Below are positions 1 to 8,892 of a stretch of 64,000 nt of DNA, one piece after another; position 1 is the stretch's first letter; the number at the start of each line of letters is the position of its first letter. A model generated the notes under the pieces. That model was not told where the DNA came from, did not search any database, and was given only the letters and a program-made list of their open reading frames with translations. Made by a program: the position numbers and the translations under genes. Origin of the DNA: Hyphomicrobiales bacterium (GTDB taxonomy: Bacteria; Pseudomonadota; Alphaproteobacteria; Rhizobiales; Beijerinckiaceae); NCBI GenBank assembly GCA_947455025.1, contig CANGLU010000003.1:1-64000 (forward strand), read 5' to 3'.

Positions 1-2
1 GC

Positions 3-92
3 CTCTATATCAACATGGATGAGTTCAAGGAGTGGCTTGTGAAGCGAAGCGAGAGTGACGTTGTCAGCAACGTCGTAACAATGGCTTTATAA
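3..92 (+). CDS. 3' end of an unidentified protein gene (truncated by window edge)
   Basis: An open frame enters from the left edge and ends with TAA at 90-92, giving the last 29 residues (ending VVTMAL). The piece is hydrophilic and charged (MDEFKEWLVKRSES). It is too short to assign to a family. It points towards the minus-strand polysaccharide genes, so the two converge in the AT-rich gap 93-231. It could also be a chance open frame. Confidence 0.4.
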   Translation, partial: LYINMDEFKEWLVKRSESDVVSNVVTMAL

Positions 93-231
93 TCATGCCG
101 TCATCAATCGGGCTGAAGCGAATTTACAGCAATTTTCGGACTTGACCTAGTTCGATGACTGTCATTTATGGAATTTATTAGCTATATTTATTTAAATTTT
201 ACCTAGCTATAATCATCGATTAAATTGAGAT

Positions 232-2142
232 CTAAGGTGATGCCATTTCCAATTTTATATCAGTCGCAACATCCATAAGTGTTTTTCTGACCTTTAACTC
301 GTCGCGGCTCTTAATATGCTCTTCCAAGCTACTAAGCTTAATTTTGACTTGGCGTTCTGCAAGCATAGGTTCTAACGCTTTATATATTTTTGGGTGTGGT
401 GTGGGTGCAGAAGAATTCAAATTGATGAGAAGCTCTTCATGTAACTTTTCCCCAGGACGAAGGCCAGTTATCGCGATTTCAATATCGCCATCTGGGTTTT
501 CATCATCTTTAATGGTGTGCCCGCTAAGTTTTATCATAGATTGGGCGAGTTCGAAGATTTTGATTGGTATGCCCATATCCAATAAATATATCTCACCACC
601 ATCGGATATGCTGCCAGCCTGCAGTACTAATGCTACGGCCTCCTCAATTGACATGAAGTAGCGAGTTATTTCTGGGTGCGTTAGAGTTATTGGCCCGCCT
701 TTCGAAATCTGTGACCTAAATAGAGGGACTACGGAGCCAGATGATCCTAAGACATTTCCAAAACGTACGGCGCAAAACCTTTGCTTTGAACCTGACTTGA
801 GAGCTTGTGCTGCGCAGCTTTGTACGATTAATTCTGCCCAACGTTTTGTAGCACCCATGATGTTGGTGGGCCTGACTGCCTTATCGGTGCTAATTAATAC
901 AAAATTTAGTACGGAATATTTAATGACAAGTTCGGTTAGAATTTTTGTACCGAAAACATTATTTAAGGTGCCCTCAATCACATTCTCTTCTACGAGCGGT
1001 ACGTGCTTATACGCTGCAGCATGGTAGATGGTATCGAGCGGATATTCCAAAAATATTCGCTCGATCGCATCGAGATCTCTTACAGAGGCCAATATTGGAT
1101 TAATTTGGACTGCATCCAAATTGAAACGAGCCTTGATGTCCATTAACTCTTTTGTAATTTGGTATAGGGCAAATTCAGAGTGTTCGACTAATAATATCCG
1201 CGTTGGATCAAGGTGAATAATTTGTCGACATAACTCGCTACCGATAGATCCGCCGGCACCAGTTACCATAACCGCTTTATTCATTATATTTTGGGTTAAC
1301 AAAGCATAGTCGGGTTCTACAATTGGGCGACCTAGTAGCTCATCAATGTCTAACTCTCTTAAATCATTGATCGTAATCTTTCCCTGTGCAATGTCTGAAA
1401 AGCTTGGCAATGTTCGAATTGAGACTTGCGTGCGTCGCACCTGTTCAATGATTTCTTGTCGTCTGCGACGACTTACGGACGGAATAGCGAGATAAATATG
1501 GGTTACTTTCAAGCGCGAGGCATTTTCTAATATTTTCTCTGGGCTGTAAATTGTTAGGCCTTTCAATACTCGGCCAATAAGGTGTCGATCGTCATCTAGA
1601 AATCCTAAAATTTTTATTTCGGAATTTCCGGATAAGGCGTCTGCAAGTTGACGTCCGGCGGATCCGGCGCCGTAGATTAAGACACGTTCTTTTGCAGATG
1701 CACCAATTCTTTGCTTATAGGCTCCTCCGAGCCAGTAATGAGCAATTGAGCGTGTTGCCGCTACTAAAATTAAGAGAAGAACTGGCTGAATGATGCCAAT
1801 GGTTCTAGGAATGCTCACGATACCATGGACGGTAAACATGCTAGCATAAATGACACCATAAATAAGGACGCCTTTCGCAATATTCATTAATGCGGACCAG
1901 CCCGAATATCGAAATATTGCTCGGTAAAGTCCGCTAAGTATAAAAATTGGTATTGCGAGTATCAGCGAAGTAGCTAATGCAGAAACGTATTTCCAGTCTA
2001 AATTTACAAATTCTCCGAGCCGTAGATATAGCGCTAACCAAAGTGACAATACGCATAGGCTTGAATCAATAAGAATGACGATGATCAGTTTCGCTGAGCG
2101 GTGTAGATTTATTAATAGCGAGCTCAAAGTTATGGTTACCAT
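232..2142 (-). CDS. CapD/FlaA1-type nucleoside-diphosphate-sugar 4,6-dehydratase (WbpM-like, membrane-bound)
   Basis: 636 residues, the usual length for the long membrane form of this family. About four hydrophobic segments fill residues 15-135. A first Rossmann-like motif (GAGSAGRQ, about 160) is followed by the catalytic SDR domain with GAGGSIGS near 300 and the STDKAVRPTNIMGATKR region, where Met replaces the usual catalytic Tyr, as is normal in this class. The family converts UDP-GlcNAc-type sugars to 4-keto-6-deoxy sugars that start O-antigen or capsule repeats. It ends in TAG and lies 9 bp from the downstream end of the next sugar gene, in probable co-transcription. Confidence 0.9.
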   Translation of the reverse strand: MVTITLSSLLINLHRSAKLIIVILIDSSLCVLSLWLALYLRLGEFVNLDWKYVSALATSLILAIPIFILSGLYRAIFRYSGWSALMNIAKGVLIYGVIYASMFTVHGIVSIPRTIGIIQPVLLLILVAATRSIAHYWLGGAYKQRIGASAKERVLIYGAGSAGRQLADALSGNSEIKILGFLDDDRHLIGRVLKGLTIYSPEKILENASRLKVTHIYLAIPSVSRRRRQEIIEQVRRTQVSIRTLPSFSDIAQGKITINDLRELDIDELLGRPIVEPDYALLTQNIMNKAVMVTGAGGSIGSELCRQIIHLDPTRILLVEHSEFALYQITKELMDIKARFNLDAVQINPILASVRDLDAIERIFLEYPLDTIYHAAAYKHVPLVEENVIEGTLNNVFGTKILTELVIKYSVLNFVLISTDKAVRPTNIMGATKRWAELIVQSCAAQALKSGSKQRFCAVRFGNVLGSSGSVVPLFRSQISKGGPITLTHPEITRYFMSIEEAVALVLQAGSISDGGEIYLLDMGIPIKIFELAQSMIKLSGHTIKDDENPDGDIEIAITGLRPGEKLHEELLINLNSSAPTPHPKIYKALEPMLAERQVKIKLSSLEEHIKSRDELKVRKTLMDVATDIKLEMASP

Positions 2143-2151
2143 AAGGGGGTC

Positions 2152-3087
2152 TCAAATCCTCAATGCGAAGTGGGCAATGGTATTCTTAAGACCGGCCTCA
2201 AGTTGGATATTTGGCTGCCAATCTAACTCTAGCGTGGCGAGGCTGATATCTGGACGCCTCTGTTTTGGATCGTCTTGAGGCAATGCCCGATAGACAATTT
2301 TACTTTTTGAACCCGTTAGCTTGATTACTAAGTCCGCTAATTGAAGCATCGAGAATTCTCCAGGATTTCCTATGTTAACTGGCCCGGTAAAATCTGCTCT
2401 GCATTCCATCATGCGTATCATCGCTTCAACAAGGTCATCCACATAGCAAAAACTACGCGTTTGTTGGCCGTCGCCATAAATTGTAATGTCTTCTCCCTTC
2501 AGGGCTTGCACAATAAAATTACTAACGACGCGGCCATCGTTCGGGTGCATCCGAGGCCCGTAAGTATTAAAGATTCGGACGACTTTAATCTCAAGGGCAT
2601 GCTGCCGCCAGTAGTCAAAGAATAAGGTCTCTGCGCAGCGCTTTCCTTCATCGTAGCAACTACGAATGCCGATCGGATTAACTTTCCCCCAGTAGTCTTC
2701 AGTTTGGGGATGAATTTCAGGGTCGCCATACACTTCACTCGTTGATGCCTGAAGTATGCGTGCCTTTACTCTCTTTGCGAGGCCTAACATATTGATCGCG
2801 CCGTGCACGCTCGTCTTTGTCGTTTGGACGGGGTCGAATTGATAGTGAACGGGGGAGGCCGGGCACGCCAGATTATAAATTTCGTCGACCTCGACATAGA
2901 GTGGGAAGGTCACGTCGTGGCGCATGATCTCGAATTTTGGGTTATTCATTAAGTGAAGAATATTATCTTTGCTGCCCGTGAAATAATTATCAACGCACAA
3001 GACGTCATGACCTTGCGCCAATAGTCTTTCGCAGAGATGAGAACCGAGAAAGCCGGCGCCGCCAGTAACTAGAATTTTTTTAGACAT
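2152..3087 (-). CDS. UDP-glucuronate decarboxylase (UDP-xylose synthase), SDR family
   Basis: 311 residues, matching bacterial UXS length. GGAGFLGS at residues 9-16 binds NAD; STSEVYG and YDEGKR (the YxxxK catalytic pair) follow near 115-150, then the [10 protein letters not shown] segment typical of UXS. The enzyme makes UDP-xylose from UDP-glucuronate in the cytosol as a nucleotide-sugar donor. It lies between the glycosyltransferase-like gene and the CapD-type gene on the same strand and probably forms an operon with them. Confidence 0.88.
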   Translation of the reverse strand: MSKKILVTGGAGFLGSHLCERLLAQGHDVLCVDNYFTGSKDNILHLMNNPKFEIMRHDVTFPLYVEVDEIYNLACPASPVHYQFDPVQTTKTSVHGAINMLGLAKRVKARILQASTSEVYGDPEIHPQTEDYWGKVNPIGIRSCYDEGKRCAETLFFDYWRQHALEIKVVRIFNTYGPRMHPNDGRVVSNFIVQALKGEDITIYGDGQQTRSFCYVDDLVEAMIRMMECRADFTGPVNIGNPGEFSMLQLADLVIKLTGSKSKIVYRALPQDDPKQRRPDISLATLELDWQPNIQLEAGLKNTIAHFALRI

Positions 3088-3143
3088 ATGATTTCCACGT
3101 GATGTAACCGTTTGGGCCCGATCCGAAGTTCGGTTGAAAGACT

Positions 3144-3869
3144 CTACCGGCTCTTCGCTGATTTGTAATCCCGGCCTGTAATTATCCGGTAAAGCGCATT
3201 ACGAGTTTGCCTAAAATATAACTTTAGATTTTTCCGAAGCGAGCCAAGTACACGCGCTTCATCTCTCGCGCTATCGTGAATAATAATGTCTTGTTGCGTG
3301 GCTTTGCGAATTTCCCTGCCCGTAAAATGATGCGGGAGGATTGTGACTGAAAATCTGCCAGCGCTACCCTCTATTGCCATTTGCAGACGAATTTCGTCAT
3401 TTCCTACTTGATCAAGTTCAAGCCGGCACATCTCGTCCCAAATTTTCAAAAATATATCGGTTTGTGCTGTAGGTCGTACCAATAGGACACGCGTTCCTGG
3501 CTTCAGGGCAGTCCCATTTTTCATCGGTTTCCGGCCCATTGGGATCGCAATATCGCCAATGACGTTTAACATTGCCGAAATATCCCCCCGGACCTGACAG
3601 TCGACATCCATAAGAATAAGGACCTCGTTTGGGTGATCAACCCTTGCAGTCTTTAGAACGCTCGGCTTTTGAAGTGTCTGATGACCCCATTGTCCAGCAC
3701 TTTTGGCGCGCGCGTATAGGTGATGGGAAATGCCGTGTTCAATTAAATTTTTTGACAGCGCGTCAGCGAGTGGAAAATAGTCTGGCGTAAAAAATCCTAT
3801 GACAATGAATGATGCTTTTGCATCATAAGTAATATCTTCTAGCTCAGTTTTATTTTCAAATACGCTCAT
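3144..3869 (-). CDS. Glycosyltransferase-like protein with a DxD motif
   Basis: 241 residues. The region around 85-100 reads [11 protein letters not shown], a hydrophobic strand ending in a DVD motif, as in GT-A fold enzymes that hold a metal-bound nucleotide sugar. Later parts ([11 protein letters not shown]) resemble the acceptor side of small GT-A proteins. I recognise no specific family. It overlaps the O-antigen ligase gene by 14 bp, which suggests translational coupling and a role in building the same surface polymer. It ends in TAG. Confidence 0.6.
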   Translation of the reverse strand: MSVFENKTELEDITYDAKASFIVIGFFTPDYFPLADALSKNLIEHGISHHLYARAKSAGQWGHQTLQKPSVLKTARVDHPNEVLILMDVDCQVRGDISAMLNVIGDIAIPMGRKPMKNGTALKPGTRVLLVRPTAQTDIFLKIWDEMCRLELDQVGNDEIRLQMAIEGSAGRFSVTILPHHFTGREIRKATQQDIIIHDSARDEARVLGSLRKNLKLYFRQTRNALYRIITGRDYKSAKSR

Positions 3870-5187
3870 CGCCGCCTCGTTCTTTCAATTGCTGCCTTAT
3901 TAAGAAGAGAGCGAAACCAATCAACGTCCATAAATAGAAGTTTTTCGATTGGCCGAAAGCTTGGGAGTAGGTTTGTATTGGGAAAAATATAACAGCCATA
4001 ATAATAAGTGGTACGTTCCTCATCCAATGGTTAGCATTTGAATGCCGATAGGATAAACGAATTAGATGAGCGGCGATCAAAATAAAGATTACTAATCCAA
4101 ATATACCTGCCTCATCCGCCAGTTGCAGATAGAGATTGTGCGGGTGCCATTCACATCTGGGGACACGAAGAAGGGCCTCGAGTGTTCCGGCTTGCTTGAG
4201 GCTAAGACAATAAAGATTGAAGTTCTTGGGTCCCACGCCAAATAATGGATTTTCCATGGCCATTGTCATACCTGTTGTCCACGGTAAATTGTAGTCGCTG
4301 CTTGGCATCCATGGAAGTCGCGTTGTCATCGAATGGATCAGACGTTCTTGCAATAGTGGATCTCTAACGTTCACGATGATCCCGCCGACAACAAGAACGA
4401 CGAGGCCAGACGCCATTACACTCAAAGTTTTCAACGAATATGAATTTCGGATAATGAAGTAGAGGAATAGGGATCCTAAGAAGAATAGTGTGCTCATGAT
4501 CTCGCCGGAGATGATCACTCCGTAGCAAACCGCCGCAGTAAATAAGCAAATGGCTACGGCTATTCGATGGCTGATGATCCCATGCCTCAGCTTTTCAAGG
4601 CACCAAAAAATAGCGATTAAGCTAAGGCAGGTTAAGTACCACCCGGCAATCAATTTTCCGAATGTCCCGTGGAGGCGAGCCAACTCTCCACGAATAAATA
4701 AATATTCGTGGAGCATAAACGCAAGCTCGATGAGTGTCCCTAAAATTGCAGCTCCAATAAAATATTTTAGATTTAGTCCGCTATTTTTGCCGAGGAGGTG
4801 CGACAACGCAAAGGCATAAAGGGGAAATCTTATCCAAGGCAGGCTGTCTTGGAAGGAATGCGACGGAAATGCTGACACGGCCGAGCAAATTAAAATCCAT
4901 ACCCAGAAGGCGAAGGATAGTCTAAGGAACGAAGATTGGGGAAAAGATTTATAATTCCCCGTCGACAGGGCAAGAAATAGGGCCACGTTCACGACAAGCG
5001 CAACGTCCGCCGCCGCATTTCCCGCGAGCGACGCAATTGGCAGCAGCGCTACGGTGACTAGGCTGAATTTATCGACGGCAGACATTTGGTGAAAAGTTAA
5101 GGGCATTCGATTATTATCCCGAATCACAGGTGCCCCTATTTTGACGGGCGACGCAGCATCAATAGTACGGTGTGCGCCTACTTTCAA
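3856..5187 (-). CDS. O-antigen ligase / Wzy-type polymerase family membrane protein
   Basis: 443 residues with about ten to twelve hydrophobic segments and a large loop near 280-350 that contains the conserved WHPHNLYLQL motif of the Wzy_C/WaaL family. Members move undecaprenyl-linked glycan onto lipid A core or polymerise repeats at the periplasmic face. It is the first gene of the minus-strand surface-glycan run and faces the 231-bp AT-rich gap that separates it from the plus-strand cassette at 5419. Whether it ligates or polymerises cannot be told from sequence alone. Confidence 0.82.
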   Translation of the reverse strand: MKVGAHRTIDAASPVKIGAPVIRDNNRMPLTFHQMSAVDKFSLVTVALLPIASLAGNAAADVALVVNVALFLALSTGNYKSFPQSSFLRLSFAFWVWILICSAVSAFPSHSFQDSLPWIRFPLYAFALSHLLGKNSGLNLKYFIGAAILGTLIELAFMLHEYLFIRGELARLHGTFGKLIAGWYLTCLSLIAIFWCLEKLRHGIISHRIAVAICLFTAAVCYGVIISGEIMSTLFFLGSLFLYFIIRNSYSLKTLSVMASGLVVLVVGGIIVNVRDPLLQERLIHSMTTRLPWMPSSDYNLPWTTGMTMAMENPLFGVGPKNFNLYCLSLKQAGTLEALLRVPRCEWHPHNLYLQLADEAGIFGLVIFILIAAHLIRLSYRHSNANHWMRNVPLIIMAVIFFPIQTYSQAFGQSKNFYLWTLIGFALFLIRQQLKERGGDERI

Positions 5188-5383
5188 TGAATGTCTGTTT
5201 CATTCAGACGTTTGTTGAATTGATTTAGGGGCGAAACGTCTAAATTAACTGTAGCGGATTGGCCTCTTTTATAAATCTTCTGTTTCCGACCCAATGCCAT
5301 GTATTAATTATAAGAAATTGCACTGGGTGGATAATATGGCTCCACCCATATCTTTTGGAATACATCATCAATCGCCTTTTCCG

Positions 5384-5412
5384 TTGACAATATAGATGCT
5401 TTTGCATACTTA
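5384..5412 (+). promoter_or_regulatory. Sigma70-like promoter directly abutting the 5419 start codon
   Basis: TTGACA at 5384-5389, a 17-bp spacer and TACTTA at 5407-5412. A start of transcription about 7 bp on would fall at the ATG at 5419, and no Shine-Dalgarno precedes that ATG, so a leaderless mRNA is possible. The stretch ending TACTTATATT resembles one in front of the next gene. Confidence 0.5.
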
Positions 5413-5418
5413 TATTCC

Positions 5419-6030
5419 ATGCTGAAAGACATTGAATTAGACCGCCTGTCGATTTCGCACGGCCAGGTATTATGGGTCATCGACGGCATGAATTTTGTGT
5501 CTTGGCTCACTCGCCCCGCGCTCGATTCGGTTCTCAAGAAATTTCGCCTGAATAAGGTGCCCGACTTCGACAGGCTCGGGCAGGCGGGTCGCGCGGGGGC
5601 AGACTTTGCGTATGGCTTCAGTGAAGTCATGGATTGTGTCGTGGCCATGAAGCTCGTCTCGGAGGGGTTGGCCTTCCGTCACGTGGTCGGCCTCATGAAA
5701 TTTGACCCCGAAAGGCTCCGTCAGTGCTACCTTCGCGCTTATTTTGAGGCTGAGAGTGGCACTGGCGTGCCACTTCGCGTGTCGTCTGAGGACGGAAGGC
5801 ATCTATCGATTTCGGGGCTTGTTTTGGATTTCAAGGCACAAATTTCACGGTCGGGCGCGCTTTCCACCCCCGGCCCAATTTTGCTTGACCCCTGGCAGGC
5901 GCTCGAGCACTACACGGGCAATTACGTCAATTTTCACCCCACGGGCTTGGTAAGACTGAGCCAGCTCGCCACCGAAGCCGTTCGCCTCGCCGTGGTGGCG
6001 CCCCCCGTCAAGCGCGGCCGTAAGTCCTGA
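5419..6030 (+). CDS. Hypothetical protein, possibly a MerR-like DNA-binding protein
   Basis: 203 residues, no confident family. Residues 60-105 (FAYGFSEVMDCVVAMKLVSEG, then FRHVVGLM) look like the Y-sx-dvx-l-vaxxLxxxGxsxxxIrxxL pattern of MerR-type or HTH_17 winged-helix domains. The C-terminus is basic (KRGRKS). It leads the four-gene plus-strand cassette and could be its regulator. No ribosome-binding site is visible, and the promoter-like element ends at the ATG. Function is unknown; the DNA-binding reading is an inference from pattern only. Confidence 0.6.
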   Translation: MLKDIELDRLSISHGQVLWVIDGMNFVSWLTRPALDSVLKKFRLNKVPDFDRLGQAGRAGADFAYGFSEVMDCVVAMKLVSEGLAFRHVVGLMKFDPERLRQCYLRAYFEAESGTGVPLRVSSEDGRHLSISGLVLDFKAQISRSGALSTPGPILLDPWQALEHYTGNYVNFHPTGLVRLSQLATEAVRLAVVAPPVKRGRKS

Positions 6031-6065
6031 TCCTGCCATCGGGCGGTGCATAATGCTATTGACGC

Positions 6066-6098
6066 TTGACATAATATAGTTGTAATTGTACCTATATT
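6066..6098 (+). promoter_or_regulatory. Promoter-like element before the three-gene unit at 6164
   Basis: TTGACA at 6066-6071 followed by an ATATAG stretch and TACCTATATT ending at 6098. The layout parallels the element at 5384-5416 (TTGACA, ATATAG, then TACTTATATT). With a 17-bp spacer the -10 would be TACCTA at 6089-6094. Confidence 0.45.
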
Positions 6099-6163
6099 TA
6101 GAAAATGCACTTCCTGCCCTCGGCTCTCCCGCTGAGGAGGCTAACGTTTGAGGAGACACCACC

Positions 6164-7207
6164 ATGGCCGTTCCGAAAGAGAGGTGCCCGCAATCGCCGC
6201 CGCCTTCCGCTGGCTTGGGCCATAGCGGGTGCTACGAGATTGACTTGGCGCTCGCTATGCGTGCCGCGCGGGGCGACCTGCGCGCCATCGGATTACTGAG
6301 AAAGTCGCGGCTTCAGCACCAGGGCGCACCACTTGACCTTGGCCGACTAGAGACGGCGGAGGACCTCATTCAGGCCCAGTCGATCATTTTACGTGCCGCA
6401 ACGCGGGGGCAGATTTCTGTGGGGGACGCCAAGAAATTGGGCGAGCAAGTCGAGTTTCTGGGGCAGGCGCTCGAGCGCGATCAATTGGCCCGAAAGATCC
6501 ACGAATTATCGGCCAAAGTGGGCAGCACAAAAGTGGCTGCCGTAAACAAGCAAATTAAGGAGCAGGCCGCACTCCTAGAAAGCAAGGTCCTAAGCTACTT
6601 GAAGAAGGAGGAGCAGTCCTGGAAAGAGTACACTGAAAAATACGGAGCCGGCGCCATCGAAGTTCTGATTGCGACACATGTTTTGGGTCTTTTGTATTTG
6701 CTCTGCGGGATGGAGGACTTGGACTTTCTTCGGCTCGGCGCTGACAACCACTTGCCGCGCGCCATGCAGGAAATCTTTGACACGTGCGATGAGTTTGCTC
6801 GCTTCAAAAAGCCCCCCGTCAATCCCACGAGCCGCCGCTACAAATCAAAATACCACCAACCAGACCGCTGGAAGCCGAGCGGCTGGGTGTGCACGTGCAG
6901 GAATACGTCAACGCTTTGGGTCGATAGCGACTTACGCCTCCCTGATCGTATTCAGATTTACTGCGACGCCTGCCACAAATTGGCGGGCTGGGGTACTCGG
7001 GAAGAATTTGATCAGGCATTTGCCGAAGGCCAGGCGTCGGGGGTCGAACGCTCCGAGGTTGAACTTGTGGCCAAACTTAAGCCCCCGCCGGTGACGGGCG
7101 TCCAGGCCTATTTGAAAGCTAAAAAAATTGGCGTCGCCATTGGCCACCCCGACGCCGATGGCGACGGCCCAATACTGACACAAGCCAGCGAGGATGACCT
7201 CACATGA
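6164..7207 (+). CDS. Hypothetical protein, DUF5681-like middle region and C-terminal zinc-ribbon-like motif
   Basis: 347 residues. The ATG at 6164 follows GAGGAG with good spacing. Residues 30-115 (GDLRAIGLLRKSRL, LETAEDLIQAQ, RGQISVGDAKKLGEQVE) resemble the helical region of DUF5681-type proteins found near phage and mobile genes. Around residues 245-275, CTC and a later CDAC form a possible zinc ribbon. The last codons overlap the next ATG by 4 bp, so translation is probably coupled. Function unknown; it may bind DNA or package or process it, but nothing proves this. Confidence 0.6.
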   Translation: MAVPKERCPQSPPPSAGLGHSGCYEIDLALAMRAARGDLRAIGLLRKSRLQHQGAPLDLGRLETAEDLIQAQSIILRAATRGQISVGDAKKLGEQVEFLGQALERDQLARKIHELSAKVGSTKVAAVNKQIKEQAALLESKVLSYLKKEEQSWKEYTEKYGAGAIEVLIATHVLGLLYLLCGMEDLDFLRLGADNHLPRAMQEIFDTCDEFARFKKPPVNPTSRRYKSKYHQPDRWKPSGWVCTCRNTSTLWVDSDLRLPDRIQIYCDACHKLAGWGTREEFDQAFAEGQASGVERSEVELVAKLKPPPVTGVQAYLKAKKIGVAIGHPDADGDGPILTQASEDDLT

Positions 7208-7800
7208 ATGCATCCCTCCGAAAATCAAACGCAATCTCCACTGCCACCGCCAGTGACGTGGATCAGTTTTTCCCGCCCCCACCCGGCTTCAGTAAAGAGG
7301 ACGCGCGCCTCTTCCGCGGCCTGCGCCAGCAGATCTTGGCGTCCATTGAGCCCGAAAATTTTCTGGAGCGGATCTACGCCAATGAAATGGCCCACCTCCT
7401 GTGGCAAATCAGGGTGAACCAAGCCCGCATGGAAAGCTTAACCGCCAATGCGAGGGAGGAGGGGCTCGTTCGCCTCTTGTCGGGCCGCTGCGCAGACCTG
7501 CCGAATTTGATCAGTGGACTACGCCGGCGTGGCACCGACGCTACCAAGACGCTCACGGCCCTCCTCGAAGATTATGGCCTCACGCAAGTCGACGTCGACG
7601 CCCACGCCCACGCGGCAATTGCCGGCGAAGTCGTCAATCTCGAGCGCGATTGTGACGCCAAGCGAGACCAATTTGATCGCCTCGTCCAGAGTTTCGAAAA
7701 GCGTCGATTCCTCATTGCCGAGCGCCTGAGCCGCCTGGTCGAAATAAAGCGCAAAGAGCTGTCGCCAATAACCCCTCAAGTGACCGGGGACGATGTATGA
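7204..7800 (+). CDS. Hypothetical helical protein of the mobile-looking cassette
   Basis: 198 residues, mostly predicted helix with many charged residues (for example LVQSFEKRRFLIAERLSRLVEI near the C-terminus). ATGA overlaps join it to both neighbours. The segment LERIYANEMAHLLWQIRVNQAR recalls proteins found beside the GPKT-type genes in alphaproteobacterial genomic islands, but I cannot name a family. It probably acts with the products at 6164 and 7797. Confidence 0.6.
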   Translation: MNASLRKSNAISTATASDVDQFFPPPPGFSKEDARLFRGLRQQILASIEPENFLERIYANEMAHLLWQIRVNQARMESLTANAREEGLVRLLSGRCADLPNLISGLRRRGTDATKTLTALLEDYGLTQVDVDAHAHAAIAGEVVNLERDCDAKRDQFDRLVQSFEKRRFLIAERLSRLVEIKRKELSPITPQVTGDDV

Positions 7801-8273
7801 CCGCGTCACAAAATATGTCTAAGATCAAGCGCAAGACGGGACCCAAAACCCAGCGCGGCAAGCGTCACTCGTCACGGAACGCGCTGCGCCATGGTCTCTC
7901 AACGCCAATTGAGTGCGAACCGCAATACTCAACCCTGATCGAGCCCTTGTCGCGCGCAATTTTAGGACGTGACGGAAATGTCACCCATCTCACCCAAGCC
8001 CGCAAGGTAGCCCAAGCCCTTCTTGAAATCGATCGCCTCAGGCGCTTCTCGGAGCCCGTCGGCCATCAAGCAAAGAGTGCCATTCGTCAATCGTCAGGGG
8101 AAAGCACTCGGTCACAAGTCACACCCGAGCAGATTGCTCGATATTTATCAAGAGCCTACGGCCGACTAAGGTCCAGCATTAGGCACCTTGATGAGGCTCA
8201 ATGGCGCGCGCATACGCCGCTTTATTTGGGGTCCGATGGCTTTGTGCCAATTTATTTGGACTTAAATGACTGA
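7797..8273 (+). CDS. Hypothetical protein with the GPKT-GK-NALRHGL N-terminal motif
   Basis: 158 residues. The N-terminus holds GPKTQRGKRHSSRNALRHGLS (split: GPKTQRGK, then NALRHGLS), a motif common in short proteins scattered through proteobacterial genomes in mobile or island settings. The rest is basic and helical. It overlaps the previous gene by 4 bp and is the last gene of the cassette. An AT-rich 226-bp gap follows. Role unknown. Confidence 0.62.
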   Translation: MTASQNMSKIKRKTGPKTQRGKRHSSRNALRHGLSTPIECEPQYSTLIEPLSRAILGRDGNVTHLTQARKVAQALLEIDRLRRFSEPVGHQAKSAIRQSSGESTRSQVTPEQIARYLSRAYGRLRSSIRHLDEAQWRAHTPLYLGSDGFVPIYLDLND

Positions 8274-8499
8274 GTACCCGACGACGAACGATAGAATAGG
8301 AAAGGGGTACCGTATTTTTGCAAAACGAATTCGAAAAACTTATATTTTTCAGATAGTTATTTTTAAATGGAGCTCAAACCAATATATCTGCTTACTTTTT
8401 AGGAGTGCTAGTTGAAAACTTTCCCTTGTGGTAACTCGACTTATCAAGCAAAGAGAATCCCCTGAATGTTCCACAAGAGTGATCTACAGGGCTATTTGG

Positions 8500-8892
8500 A
8501 TGAGCGGTCAAATCTTCGTTGAGGTCGGTGCGGGTGAACTCATTGATAAGATTACGATTCTTGCCATCAAGACCGAGAAGATTTCCGATCGCGCCAAGCT
8601 CGCCAATATCAAGCGGGAGATAGACGCATTGGCGCCCGCTAGGCAGCATTTAGTGGATATATATCCCGGGGTTGAGATACTCGAAGCGGAACTTCAGATA
8701 GTTAACGAGGCACTTTGGATTATTGAAGATGAAATCCGGGCCTGCGAGGGCGCAAAAGATTTCGGGCCAACTTTTATTGAATTAGCGCGCTCGGTTTATA
8801 TCCAAAATGACAAGCGTGCCGAGCTTAAAAAGAAGATCAATCTACTCTGCAATGCAAGTATAATTGAGGAAAAATCATATCAGAGCTTTTGA
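8500..8892 (+). CDS. DUF6165 family protein
   Basis: 130 residues from the ATG at 8500. This start is chosen over an upstream ATG at 8428 because the family begins close to the VGAGELIDKITILAIKTEKI segment and an AGG lies about 9 bp upstream. The rest is helical with many acidic residues. Such proteins sit in surface-glycan gene clusters; their biochemical role is not known to me. Its 3' end overlaps the convergent GT9 gene by 13 bp. Confidence 0.72.
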   Translation: MSGQIFVEVGAGELIDKITILAIKTEKISDRAKLANIKREIDALAPARQHLVDIYPGVEILEAELQIVNEALWIIEDEIRACEGAKDFGPTFIELARSVYIQNDKRAELKKKINLLCNASIIEEKSYQSF

